Source of the DNA: Plut-88900 sp963668115
GTDB taxonomy: Bacteria > Chloroflexota > Dehalococcoidia > Plut-88900
Assembly (NCBI GenBank): GCA_963668115.1
Contig: OY764147.1
Location: 1,612,001 to 1,676,000 of the forward strand
Reading direction: 5' to 3'
Length of the DNA: 64,000 bases
A program made the translations under genes and the position numbers. Below are positions 1 through 8,045 of this stretch, one piece after another (positions within the stretch are counted from its first letter, which is position 1; each line of letters opens with the position of its first letter). The notes beneath the pieces are model-generated. The model searched no databases. It was not told where the DNA came from and saw nothing but the letters and a program-made list of their open reading frames with translations.

Positions 1-221
1 TGCACAAGGGGCAGTGCACGGTGGTCGGGCGGAAGGCGCCGCAGGCGCTGTACCAGTTCGAGCTAGCTACTTACGACCAGGGTGACACTTTCGACCAGGG
101 CGCATCAAAGGGGTTCATAGACATATTCGGGCTGCCGGTGAGAACGCAGGCCAGGATCCAACTGTTAGACCAGCCGGGCGGGGCCCTTGGCATCACAGGG
201 CCAACAAGCGAAAACGACTAG
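1..221 (+). CDS. argG: Argininosuccinate synthase, C-terminal fragment
   Basis: Only the last ~72 codons are present, open from base 3 to the TAG at 219. The segment with CTVVGRKAP, then LATYDQGDTFDQ, then FIDIFGLP has the layout of the ArgG C-terminus (family pattern: VVGRKSP, LATYDxxDxFDH, FIxIWGLP). ArgG joins citrulline and aspartate using ATP in arginine synthesis. The call is supported by argH only 1.7 kb downstream on the same strand. The gene is cut by the window edge, so the catalytic half cannot be checked. Confidence 0.82.
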   Translation, partial: HKGQCTVVGRKAPQALYQFELATYDQGDTFDQGASKGFIDIFGLPVRTQARIQLLDQPGGALGITGPTSEND

Positions 222-258
222 CGCAATTTAGAACATCGAGATTCTCAGGGAGGAACGA

Positions 259-1416
259 ATGAGCATTGTCCTAACCGAAGAGCAGAAGCAGATGGTCTCG
301 ACCATCCGTGACTTCGTAAACCGGGATGTTAAGCCCTATGTAGCGGAGCTTGAGCACGCCGACGAATATCCGCACGAGATGGTGGATAAGATGAAGGAGA
401 TGGGCCTGTTCGGGGCGGTGGTGCCGAAGGAGTACGGGGGTCTCGGGCTGGACAACGTCACCTTCGCGTTGATCATCGAAGAGCTTTGCAAGGGATGGAT
501 GAGCTTAAGCGGGACCATCGGCAGCCATTCGATCATGACCTACGCAATCGTTAACTACGGGACGGAGGAGCAGAAACAGAGGTTTTTGCCCAAGATAGTC
601 ACGGGCGAGAAGCGCGGTGGAATCGGACTGACGGAGCCGGGCGGGGGAAGCGATCTTCAGTCGATCCAGACGATGGCGGTAAAGGACGGCGACGACTACG
701 TGATAAACGGGTCCAAGATGTTCGTGACGAACGGCATCCAGGGGAATACCTTCGCACTGCTGACAAAGACCGACCCGGACGCCGAACCGGGCTACAGGGG
801 CATCAGCCTGTTCATCATTGAAAAGGGTGGGGAAGGGTTCACGGTGGGGAGGAAGATCAAGAAGCTGGGGTATCGGGGGATAGACACAACAGAGTTCGCA
901 TTTGATAACTTCCGGGTGCCGATAACCAACTTGCTGGGCGGGGTAGAGGGGCAGGGATTCAAGCACATTATGTCGGGGCTGGAGGGGGGTCGGGTGAACA
1001 TAGCGGCGAGGTCGGTCGGAGTAGCACAGGCGGCTTTCGATGCGGCTATAGCATATGCGCAACAGCGGGTGACGTTCGGGAAGCCGATAGCGCAGCACCA
1101 GGCGATACAGCTAAAGCTGGCCGACATGGGGACGAAGATAGAGGCTGCGCGGCTGTTGACGCTTTCGGCGGCGGCTAAGAAAGACCGGGGGGAGAGGTCA
1201 GACCTGGAGGCGGGGATGGCGAAGCTGTTCGCCAGTGAGACGGCCCACGAGGTAACGATGGAGGCGATGCGGATACACGGCGGATACGGGTATACGGAGG
1301 AGTTTCCAGTGGAGCGGTACTTCCGGGACGCGCCGTTGATGATGATCGGGGAGGGGACGAACGAGATACAAAAACTGGTTATCGCCCGTAACCTGCTGAA
1401 AAAGCACCAGATCTAA
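259..1416 (+). CDS. Acyl-CoA dehydrogenase
   Basis: 385 aa, the usual length for a short/medium-chain acyl-CoA dehydrogenase. It catalyses FAD-dependent alpha,beta-desaturation of an acyl-CoA, passing electrons to ETF. Visible family signatures are GIGLTEPGGGSD (flavin/substrate loop), the helical C-terminal domain with QRVTFGKPIAQHQAIQ, and GEGTNEIQK near residue 365, where the Glu is the expected catalytic base. A good ribosome site (gggagga) precedes the ATG. The gene lies 37 nt after argG and 31 nt before a MaoC hydratase, so dehydrogenation and hydration of an acyl-CoA are probably coupled. The acyl substrate cannot be told from sequence. Confidence 0.93.
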   Translation: MSIVLTEEQKQMVSTIRDFVNRDVKPYVAELEHADEYPHEMVDKMKEMGLFGAVVPKEYGGLGLDNVTFALIIEELCKGWMSLSGTIGSHSIMTYAIVNYGTEEQKQRFLPKIVTGEKRGGIGLTEPGGGSDLQSIQTMAVKDGDDYVINGSKMFVTNGIQGNTFALLTKTDPDAEPGYRGISLFIIEKGGEGFTVGRKIKKLGYRGIDTTEFAFDNFRVPITNLLGGVEGQGFKHIMSGLEGGRVNIAARSVGVAQAAFDAAIAYAQQRVTFGKPIAQHQAIQLKLADMGTKIEAARLLTLSAAAKKDRGERSDLEAGMAKLFASETAHEVTMEAMRIHGGYGYTEEFPVERYFRDAPLMMIGEGTNEIQKLVIARNLLKKHQI

Positions 1417-1447
1417 CCTAACCGGACACAATCAACAGGAGAGCATA

Positions 1448-1927
1448 ATGGACCACGATGGAAGAGAGGCCTTCGGGAGCTGGTATGAGGACTACCAGGT
1501 CGGGGACATATACAAGCATTGGCCGGGTCGGACGGTGAACGAGTACGACGACACACTGTTCAGCATGATCACGATGAACCATGCGCCGCTGCACATCGAC
1601 GAGCACTACATGTCGGGGAGCCAGTTCGGGCAAAGGCTGGTGAACGGGCTTTTCGTTATCAGCCTGGTGGTCGGGATGACGGTAAGGGAGATAAGCGGGA
1701 AGGCGATAGCGAACCTGGAATACGAGAGCGTCAAGCACCTGGGGCCGACCTTCCACGGCGACACTATCTATGCGGAGACGGAGATACTGGAGAAGAGGGA
1801 GTCGAGGAGCAAGAACGACCGGGGAATCCTGTATGTCGAGACGCGGGCGTGGAACCAGAAGGATGAAATTATCCTGACGCTGAGGCGTCGGGTGATGATA
1901 CCGAAGAGAGGGAATGGGTCTTCCTAA
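1448..1927 (+). CDS. MaoC-like hotdog dehydratase
   Basis: 159 aa single-hotdog protein of the MaoC family. The stretch PLHIDEHYM followed by GQRLVNGLFV matches the hydratase-2 type motif with its Asp/His pair. Members hydrate enoyl-CoAs or act on mesaconyl/methylmalyl-type CoA esters. It follows the acyl-CoA dehydrogenase by 31 nt with its own Shine-Dalgarno (aggaga), so the pair probably forms a short acyl-CoA oxidation module. The next gene is argH, which has no obvious functional link. Confidence 0.88.
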   Translation: MDHDGREAFGSWYEDYQVGDIYKHWPGRTVNEYDDTLFSMITMNHAPLHIDEHYMSGSQFGQRLVNGLFVISLVVGMTVREISGKAIANLEYESVKHLGPTFHGDTIYAETEILEKRESRSKNDRGILYVETRAWNQKDEIILTLRRRVMIPKRGNGSS

Positions 1928-1960
1928 CGGGCGAATTCCCGCTGCACCAACCAGGTTGTA

Positions 1961-3316
1961 ATGCCCGCAATCCCCCACCCATACACCACATCCATAGCGT
2001 TTGACCGGCGGCTGTACAAGCAGGATATTGCCGGTTCGAAGGCTCATGCGCGGATGCTGGGGAAGCAGGGGATTGTGTCGGGGGAGGAGGTGGAGGCGAT
2101 TTGTGGGGGCTTAGACGCTATCCAGGCGGAGATAGAGTCGGGGGTGTTCCCGTTCCGGGAGGAGCTGGAGGACATTCACATGAATGTCGAGACCCGGCTG
2201 GCAGAGCTGATAGGGGAGGCGGCGGGGAGGCTGCACACGGCGCGGTCACGCAACGACCAGGTTGCACTGGACGTGCGTATGTTCGTTAGGGATTCGATTG
2301 ACGAGATTGTCTCTGGGCTGAGAGGGTTTCAGGCCTCGCTTCTATCGCAGGCGGAGGCGAACGTCGATACGATCATTCCCGGGTACACTCACCTTCAAAG
2401 GGCACAACCCGTACTAGTCGCGCATCACCTGCTGGCGTACTTCGAGATGGCACAGCGGGACGTTGAGCGGTTCGGAGATTGTCGGAGGAGGGTGAATGTG
2501 CTGCCGCTTGGGGCGGGGGCGCTGGCCGGGGTGACGTATGACATAGACCGGGAGTTTGTGGCGCGGGAGTTGGGGTTCGACGGGGTGGCGAGGAACAGCA
2601 TGGATGCTGTGTCGGACAGGGACTTTCTAGTCGAATTCCATGCTGCTGCCTCCATAGCGATGATGCACATGTCTCGACTGGCGGAAGAGCTAATAATCTG
2701 GACGTCCGAGGAGTTCGGGTTTGCGAAGCTCGCGCCGGAATACACGACGGGTAGCAGCATCATGCCGCAGAAGCGAAACCCGGACGTTGCGGAGTTGGCC
2801 AGGGGGAAGGTGGGGCGGGTGTATGGAAACCTGATAGGAATGCTGACTATGCTCAAGGGGCTGCCCTTGTCCTACAACAAGGATATGCAGGAGGACAAGG
2901 ACGGGCTGTTCGATACGGTGGTCACGCTGAACACTACGCTGGATGCGTTTGCCGGTATGGTGGAGACGATGACGGTCAACCGGGAGCGGACGCGGAGGGC
3001 AGCGGAGGAGGGGGTGTATTCGGGGATTCTGGCCACGGACCTTGCGGACTACCTGGTAACCAAGGGTGTACCTTTCAGGGAGGCGCACGGGGCTACTAAA
3101 GCGTTAGTAGCCTATGCAGGGGAGAAGGGCGTAGGTCTTAATAAGTTGGCGCTGGAGGAGTACAGGCGTTTCTCGGCTTTGTTTGATGAGGACGCTTTTG
3201 AGATTACAGTGGAATCGTCCCTCGGGGCGAGGGGGAGCCAGGGAGGCACGGCGCCGGAGAGGGTCAGAGAGGCATTAGCCGAAGCGAGGCAGCTGCTGGA
3301 GACGGAGAATGGTTGA
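1961..3316 (+). CDS. argH: Argininosuccinate lyase
   Basis: 451 aa; splits argininosuccinate into arginine and fumarate, the last step of arginine synthesis. Clear landmarks are DIAGSKAHARML near the N-terminus, HTARSRNDQV, TIIPGYTHLQRAQPV and the fumarase/lyase signature GSSIMPQKRNPD. The usual N-terminal LWGGRF segment is replaced by a short sequence before YTTSIAFDRRLYKQD, so the protein is slightly shorter at the start than typical ArgH. The ribosome site is weak. The gene overlaps rpe by 8 nt (ATG of rpe before its own TGA), so the two are translationally coupled. Confidence 0.95.
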   Translation: MPAIPHPYTTSIAFDRRLYKQDIAGSKAHARMLGKQGIVSGEEVEAICGGLDAIQAEIESGVFPFREELEDIHMNVETRLAELIGEAAGRLHTARSRNDQVALDVRMFVRDSIDEIVSGLRGFQASLLSQAEANVDTIIPGYTHLQRAQPVLVAHHLLAYFEMAQRDVERFGDCRRRVNVLPLGAGALAGVTYDIDREFVARELGFDGVARNSMDAVSDRDFLVEFHAAASIAMMHMSRLAEELIIWTSEEFGFAKLAPEYTTGSSIMPQKRNPDVAELARGKVGRVYGNLIGMLTMLKGLPLSYNKDMQEDKDGLFDTVVTLNTTLDAFAGMVETMTVNRERTRRAAEEGVYSGILATDLADYLVTKGVPFREAHGATKALVAYAGEKGVGLNKLALEEYRRFSALFDEDAFEITVESSLGARGSQGGTAPERVREALAEARQLLETENG

Positions 3317-3986
3317 GCAAAGTGAAATCAAGATCTCTCCGTCGATACTAGCTGCGGACTTTGGTCGGCTAGGGGAGCAGGTCGCGGAGGCGTCGGGTGC
3401 GGGTGCGGACTACATTCACCTCGACATCATGGATGGACACTTCGTCCCCAACCTGACGGCAGGGCCGATCATAGTGTCGGGGGTGAGGCCGTGGACCAGG
3501 CTACCGCTGGACGTGCACCTGATGATAGAAGAGCCTGACAGGCTAATCCCAGACTTCACCAAGGCGGGGGCGAACATCCTGACAGTGCACCCTGAAGCGT
3601 GCCGACACCTGCACCGGGTTATCTACCAGATCAAGGAGCTAGGGGCGAGGGCGGGGGTGTCGTTGAATCCGGGGACGCCAGCCTCGGCGCTGGAGCCGGT
3701 GATCGGGGACGTGGACCTGGTACTGGTGATGACGGTGAACCCGGGTTTCGGGGGTCAGAAGTACATTCACAGCGTTACGAGGAAGATAGCGCAGGTGCGA
3801 GAGATGCTGGACGAGGCGGAGTCGGATGCAGAACTGGAGGTGGACGGGGGGATAAATGAGGACACGGCGGCGATAGCGGTGGAGGCCGGGGCGAGGGTGC
3901 TGGTGGCGGGGTCGGCGGTGTTCAACGAGCGGGAGTCGGTGGGGGAGGCTATCGCACGCCTACGACGCAGCGCGGGACTATCCTAA
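3309..3986 (+). CDS. rpe: Ribulose-phosphate 3-epimerase
   Basis: 225 aa TIM-barrel enzyme interconverting ribulose 5-phosphate and xylulose 5-phosphate in the pentose phosphate pathway. Family signatures are SPSILAADFGRLGEQ at the N-terminus, HLDIMDGHFVPNLT (metal-binding His/Asp), VLVMTVNPGFGGQ and EVDGGI before the phosphate loop GSAVF. It starts inside the end of argH (8 nt overlap). Its 3' end meets the convergent minus-strand oxidoreductase gene with a few bases of overlap. Confidence 0.95.
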   Translation: MVEQSEIKISPSILAADFGRLGEQVAEASGAGADYIHLDIMDGHFVPNLTAGPIIVSGVRPWTRLPLDVHLMIEEPDRLIPDFTKAGANILTVHPEACRHLHRVIYQIKELGARAGVSLNPGTPASALEPVIGDVDLVLVMTVNPGFGGQKYIHSVTRKIAQVREMLDEAESDAELEVDGGINEDTAAIAVEAGARVLVAGSAVFNERESVGEAIARLRRSAGLS

Positions 3987-5305
3987 CCGTCATTACCCAG
4001 GTATTGGTCGATAATTACCGACAGCTGTTCAACGCTTCTGAAGCCGGACAGCTTCTTGTATTCTCCATCGCCGGATATAACAAAGTTGGGTTGATAGGAT
4101 AGTCCGTATCTTCGAGCGGCGGCTTTGTCTTCAGTCAGGTGCGACCAGTATTTCTGAGAGTTCAGGCAGCCGGAGAACTGGTCGGCATCCAGCCCGAGAG
4201 AACCTGCCAAGCTGACCTGACCTGCGATATCTCCAGCGCCGCTCTGATAGCGGGCGTCGTGGAATTCCCAGAAGGCCCCCTGCTCTCCTGCACATTCCGC
4301 ACCCAAGGCCATAATTTCCGAGCTACGGCCAAGGTTCGTTACGTGTCGGTAAACAAGTCTGAGTTGACCGCGGTCCACGTATTTTCGCTTTAGCTCCTGA
4401 GCCGGTCCAAGGGCCCAGTCCCTGCAAGTGGGTCATTGGAAGTCGCTGAAGTCCTCCAGGGTGACGGGCGCATCGGGCGATCCCAACGTGTTCCAAGTAC
4501 GCCCTGTGGCTATGGTCTCGGGGGTGGCAGTTGGCCTCGGGGTGGGCGAAGGGATGGGGGTTGGTTCGGGGGCGCCCAATAGCTCGTCGATGGCCCTGGA
4601 GATGTTTTCGAAGGAGGGGGAGCCGTCGAATTTCGTGCCGGTCCGGGTGGGATCGCCGGAGAGGACGAAGACGGTAGGGGTGACGGATACCTGGTTTTGC
4701 AAAGCGAGGTTTATGTCTCTCTGTATGACACCGTCGTATTTGCGGGTCTCCATACAAGAGGAAAACTGACCCTTGTCCAGGCCGAGGTCTTCGGCAAAGC
4801 CATTAAGTCTCTCCGCGCCTCTGCCACCCTCTCCCTGGTTTATGTACAGGTGGTCATGGTAGGGCCAGAAGGAGCCCTGTTCGCCGGCGCACTCTGTGGC
4901 CAAGGCGGACAGGTAAGAGTCGTCGTTTATATGGGGGAAATGGAAATAAGCAAGGTTGACCAGTCCAGTGTCAACGTAGGCTTTCTTGACTTCGAGGGCC
5001 GCACCACGGGCCCAGTGCTTACAGCCGGGTCATTGGAAGTCGCCGAAATCTGCAATGGTGACGGAGGCGTCCAAGGGCCCGAGGATATTCCATTCCCGGG
5101 TTGTGGGTGGGGCGGAGGGTGTGGAGTCGGGGGAGGGGGTGTCGGAAGGAGTTGTAGTCGCGCCGGGGACGAGGGTGTTGGTGGGGACGGGAGTTGCGGT
5201 TGCGGTCGGGTCTACGGGGTCGGGGGAGGAGGAGCAGGCCCACGAGATTACGGCAAGCGCGGTGAAGGTTAAGAGGAAAAGGGCGGTTCGGGGGAGAGTA
5301 GTCAT
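3983..5305 (-). CDS. Tandem DsbA-like lipoprotein with two in-frame UGA codons (predicted double selenoprotein)
   Basis: A single reading frame runs from the ATG at 5305 to a TAG at 3983 (440 codons), interrupted only by TGA at 5032-5030 (residue 92) and 4435-4433 (residue 291). Residues 1-24 look like a signal/lipoprotein leader ending in a Cys (SWACSSS), followed by a Thr/Pro linker. Two DsbA-type thioredoxin domains follow (about 70-250 and 268-440). Each begins with DFxDFQ-[UGA]-PxC-(K/R), so both UGAs sit exactly where the family has the first Cys of CxxC. Each domain keeps the later ECAGEQGxFW motif. I infer selenocysteine at both sites (UPGC and UPTC), giving an exported thiol-disulfide oxidoreductase. 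Read with ordinary stops, no active-site domain would be made. Sec decoding needs selABCD/tRNA-Sec, which are not in this window. Confidence 0.85.
4397..4418 (-). promoter_or_regulatory. SECIS-like hairpin after the second UGA of the tandem protein
   Basis: CTGGGCC pairs with GGCTCAG (7 bp, one G-U) around the loop CTTGGACC. The inner stem again starts 17 nt after the UGA at 4435-4433. Compared with the other two hairpins, one arm has changed from GGCCC to GGCTC but still pairs through G-U. Confidence 0.5.
4994..5015 (-). promoter_or_regulatory. SECIS-like hairpin after the first UGA of the tandem protein
   Basis: Starting 17 nt after the UGA (5032-5030) the mRNA can pair GGGCC with GGCCC around an 8-nt loop (CGTGGTGC). 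Bacterial selenocysteine insertion elements are short stem-loops just downstream of the UGA. The position agrees with the other two UGAs of this cluster. The flanking two positions do not pair here. Confidence 0.5.
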
Positions 5306-5344
5306 GTCAAGGGATGTCTGATCTGAGGCCCGTATAAGGTGTCA

Positions 5345-6076
5345 CTAATACTGGGCAGCCAAGTATTCGTCGATGACGGCGGAAACTTCATCGAAGGAGC
5401 GGGCGCCGACGAACTTGGTCATCTTGTCGCCGCTGATGACGAAAATGGTTGGCTGGGTGGTTACTCCGTCTTCCCGGGCCTGGGCGAGGTCGGCGGCTAC
5501 GGTGCTTTCGTGGGTTGCGTTTTCCATGCAGGCGGTGAACTTGGGGACGTCGAGGCCGAGGGTTTCAGCACGGGCAATCTGACCTTCAATGCCGCGTCCT
5601 GAACTGCGGTCCTGGAAGGCGTGGTCATGGTAATCCCAGAAAGCGCCCTGTTCGCCAGCACATTCCGACCCCTCTGCTATGGTGCGAGACTCGGAGCCCA
5701 GAACAGCATAGTGGCGGTAGACCATCTTGACCCGGCCGCCGTCCACGTATGCGGACTTAATCTCCCGGGCCGTACCAAGGGCCCAGCGCCTACAACTGCT
5801 TCACTGGAAGTCGCTATAGTCCAGGACGGTGACGAGGGCGTCGGGGGAGCCGAGGACGTTCCAGTCACGGGCTGATGTATCGGAGGTAGTAGAAGGGACG
5901 GTGGGCTCGGGTTCCTCATCCGGGAAGGCAGTTGGGGTGAGGGTGGGTTGGGAAGTCTCGGTGGCAACCGGGTCGGGGGAACCCCCGCAGGCTATGCCGA
6001 AAGCGATAGCACTACAAAGGACCGCTGTAAGGAGGACGGGTGAGGTGCGTATGGCAGGGAAGGGCCGTGAATTCAC
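5345..6076 (-). CDS. DsbA-like lipoprotein with one in-frame UGA (predicted selenoprotein)
   Basis: The frame runs from a GTG at 6076 (GTGA overlap with the rpmB stop) to TAG at 5345, 243 codons, broken only by TGA at 5803-5801 (residue 92). An ATG at 6106 in the same frame is possible but would overlap rpmB by 34 nt. The N-terminus is a hydrophobic leader ending ...FGIACGGSP, which looks like a lipoprotein anchor with a weak lipobox, followed by a Thr/Pro/Glu linker. The thioredoxin domain starts LDYSDFQ-[UGA]-SSC and continues with ECAGEQGAFWDYHD and TQPTIFVISG, as in DsbA family proteins (cis-Pro region). The UGA replaces the first catalytic Cys (UxxC). It is probably an exported thiol oxidoreductase. 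It lies 39 nt upstream of the tandem homologue, its likely duplication product. Confidence 0.83.
5765..5786 (-). promoter_or_regulatory. SECIS-like hairpin after the UGA of the single-domain DsbA protein
   Basis: CTGGGCC pairs with GGCCCGG (7 bp with one T-G) around the loop CTTGGTAC. The inner stem starts 17 nt after the UGA at 5803-5801, the same spacing as in both domains of the neighbouring tandem gene. Confidence 0.5.
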
Positions 6077-6258
6077 GACACCTGCTTGTACTGGGTGCGG
6101 AGGCATCGGGTGCAGACGTTCAACCGCTGCCGCTTTCCGTTGACCATAAGTCGCACGGGATGAACGTTCGGTTTAAACATACGGGGAGTGTGCCGCTTTG
6201 AATGGCTCACGTTCCGGCCGAACCTGGGAACCTTGTTACATATTTCGCACTTGGCCAA
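6073..6258 (-). CDS. rpmB: 50S ribosomal protein L28 (zinc-binding form)
   Basis: 61 aa, standard L28 length. It contains CEIC near the start and CTRC near the end, the two CxxC pairs of the zinc-binding (C+) form, and the conserved VSHSKRHTPR and FKPNVHPVR segments. It ends in an ordinary TGA, showing that TGA is a normal stop in this genome. It is divergent from fakA, an arrangement familiar from other bacteria, and co-directional with the downstream predicted selenoprotein gene, whose GTG overlaps its stop. Confidence 0.95.
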   Translation of the reverse strand: MAKCEICNKVPRFGRNVSHSKRHTPRMFKPNVHPVRLMVNGKRQRLNVCTRCLRTQYKQVS

Positions 6259-6346
6259 TTCAGTCGCCTTTAGTGTAGAATTCCTAGAATCAAGTTAGCA
6301 TAATCGAGCCTAATTTACAACTTGAAGGGGCCCGGCCGAGCAACCA

Positions 6347-7993
6347 ATGACAGCTACTGAGAAGACCGCAATCCCAAGCCAGGAAGGCAAAGCCGATGAC
6401 AGCCCGCTTCTAAACATGTTCGAGGCGGCGACCCGCTGGCTGGAGGCGAACGCTGCGTACGTCGATTCCCTGAACGTTTTTCCGGTGCCCGACGGAGACA
6501 CCGGGACGAACATGCTGTTCACCCTGCGGGCGGCTTCAAAGGCGGCGGTGGAGTGCCCAGAGCCGGGGGTCGGGCCCCAGGCGAAGGCCCTGGCGTGGGG
6601 AGCACTGATGGAGGCGCGGGGAAACAGCGGGGTCATACTGTCCCAGATTCTAAGAGGATTCGCGGACGGTATAGACGGGGCAGGGGAGTTGGACGGTCGG
6701 TCGTTGGCAAAGAGTTTATCGCTAGCGACGGAGTCGGCGTACAAGGGGGTCGAGAGCCCGGTAGAGGGGACGATGCTGACGGTGATCAAGGATGCGGCAC
6801 GGGCGGCGGAGGAGTCGGTCGGGGCCAATCGCGATCTGGAGGAAGTACTTGCGGAGGCGGTGCGGGAGGCCGAGGCATCGGTGCAGAGGACGCCGGAACT
6901 GCTGCCGGTATTAAAAGAGGCGGGGGTGGTGGATGCGGGGGGCCACGGGGTTTTCCTGATCCTAGAAGGAGCGCTGAAGGGACTCAAGAAGGAACCGCTG
7001 GGAGAGGCGCCGGCTTCAATCAACCGGGATGCCATTGCGAGGGTCTCGGCGATGGGAATGGGAGAGAGCGCCGAGCAGGTGTATGGAAACTGCACGCAGT
7101 TCATAATCCGGGGCGAGGGGCTGGACTCAGGGGTTATAAGGGCGGCGGTTAGCGGCATAGGGGAGTCGACGGTGGTGGTAGGTGACCAAGAGGTGGTGAG
7201 GGTACACACCCACAGCTTCGAGCCGGATGAGGTCGTAAAGCTGTGCAGCGGCTTCGGGGAGATATCCCAAGTCAGCGTGCAGGACATGGACGAGCAGCAC
7301 GGGGTCTGGCTGGGGGCGGGGTACGATGGGCAAAGCGCATCGGTCGGGATGGTTGCGGTGGTGCCGGGGCCCGGTATCCAGGAAGTGTTTGCAAGCCTGG
7401 GAGTGGGGGCGTTCGTGTCGGGGGGGCAGTCCATGAACCCCAGCGTTGCCCAGATAATGGAGGCTGCGGACTCTCTGGCGGCGGAATCAGTGATAGTAGT
7501 GCCAAACAACAAGAACGTAGTGTTGACGGCACAGAGGGCAGCGGAGATAGCGTCCAAGCGGGTGGAAGTAGTAGCTTCACTCAACGTGCCGCAGGGCGTG
7601 GCGGGGGCGCTGGCTTTCAACTCGACGTCCGACGTGGAAGACAACGTGGAGTCCATGCGCGCGGCGCTGGACGATGTAGCCTGCCTGGAGATAACACGGG
7701 CCGTTCGGGACACAACGGTAGATGGGCTGCGGGTTAGCAAAGGGGACTCGATAGGGATACTGGACGGGAAGCTGGTTGCGGCACGTTCCAGGCCGGAGGA
7801 GGTCGTGGAAGAGCTGGGGGGGAAGCTCGAGGGGATGGGGCTATCGCTGGCGACCGTGTACTGCGGGGAGGGGGTGGGGAAGGAAGATCGAACCGCCCTG
7901 GTAGAAGCTTTGAAGGGAGCGGCTCCGACACTGGAAGTAGAGGCGCTGGAGGGCGGTCAACCGCACTACGAGTTTATAATCTCGTTGGAATAG
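6347..7993 (+). CDS. fakA: Fatty acid kinase, DAK2-domain catalytic subunit
   Basis: 548 aa, DAK2/YloV family. The N-terminal DhaL-like kinase domain shows SLNVFPVPDGDTGTNM, the Mg/ATP-binding Asp cluster, and later ARGNSGVILSQILRG. The C-terminal half carries the partner-binding region with HTHSFEPDEV. FakA phosphorylates fatty acids bound to FakB. The presumed partner, a DegV protein, begins 52 nt downstream, and recG follows as in many genomes. Confidence 0.92.
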   Translation: MTATEKTAIPSQEGKADDSPLLNMFEAATRWLEANAAYVDSLNVFPVPDGDTGTNMLFTLRAASKAAVECPEPGVGPQAKALAWGALMEARGNSGVILSQILRGFADGIDGAGELDGRSLAKSLSLATESAYKGVESPVEGTMLTVIKDAARAAEESVGANRDLEEVLAEAVREAEASVQRTPELLPVLKEAGVVDAGGHGVFLILEGALKGLKKEPLGEAPASINRDAIARVSAMGMGESAEQVYGNCTQFIIRGEGLDSGVIRAAVSGIGESTVVVGDQEVVRVHTHSFEPDEVVKLCSGFGEISQVSVQDMDEQHGVWLGAGYDGQSASVGMVAVVPGPGIQEVFASLGVGAFVSGGQSMNPSVAQIMEAADSLAAESVIVVPNNKNVVLTAQRAAEIASKRVEVVASLNVPQGVAGALAFNSTSDVEDNVESMRAALDDVACLEITRAVRDTTVDGLRVSKGDSIGILDGKLVAARSRPEEVVEELGGKLEGMGLSLATVYCGEGVGKEDRTALVEALKGAAPTLEVEALEGGQPHYEFIISLE

Positions 7994-8045
7994 ACAAGAG
8001 TAAAGACGCAGCTCAAACGACGGAAAAGGGAGGCAAGAGCGGAAG

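Noticed and set aside
505..1098. Long minus-strand frame inside the acyl-CoA dehydrogenase gene, and similar antisense frames across the window
   Set aside because: High GC and G-ending codons create long antisense frames. These lack domain features and mirror real genes on the other strand.
5019..5272. Plus-strand frames over the predicted selenoprotein genes
   Set aside because: Gly/Val-rich composition without motifs; they are the complement of the Thr/Pro linkers on the minus strand.
3983..6106. Genome-wide UGA recoding (as Trp or Gly) instead of selenocysteine
   Set aside because: TGA ends many intact genes here with normal C-termini (argH, rpmB, fakB, trpS, the sox delta-type subunit). 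Only the thioredoxin active sites have internal TGA.
3983..6106. The three TGAs as ordinary pseudogene mutations or sequencing errors
   Set aside because: Three independent hits on the homologous active-site codon, no other disruption in about 690 codons, and final stops of TAG in both genes make this very unlikely.
6310..7740. 476-codon minus-strand frame opposite fakA
   Set aside because: It is Ser/Thr/Pro-rich low-complexity antisense; the plus-strand frame is a clear full-length FakA.
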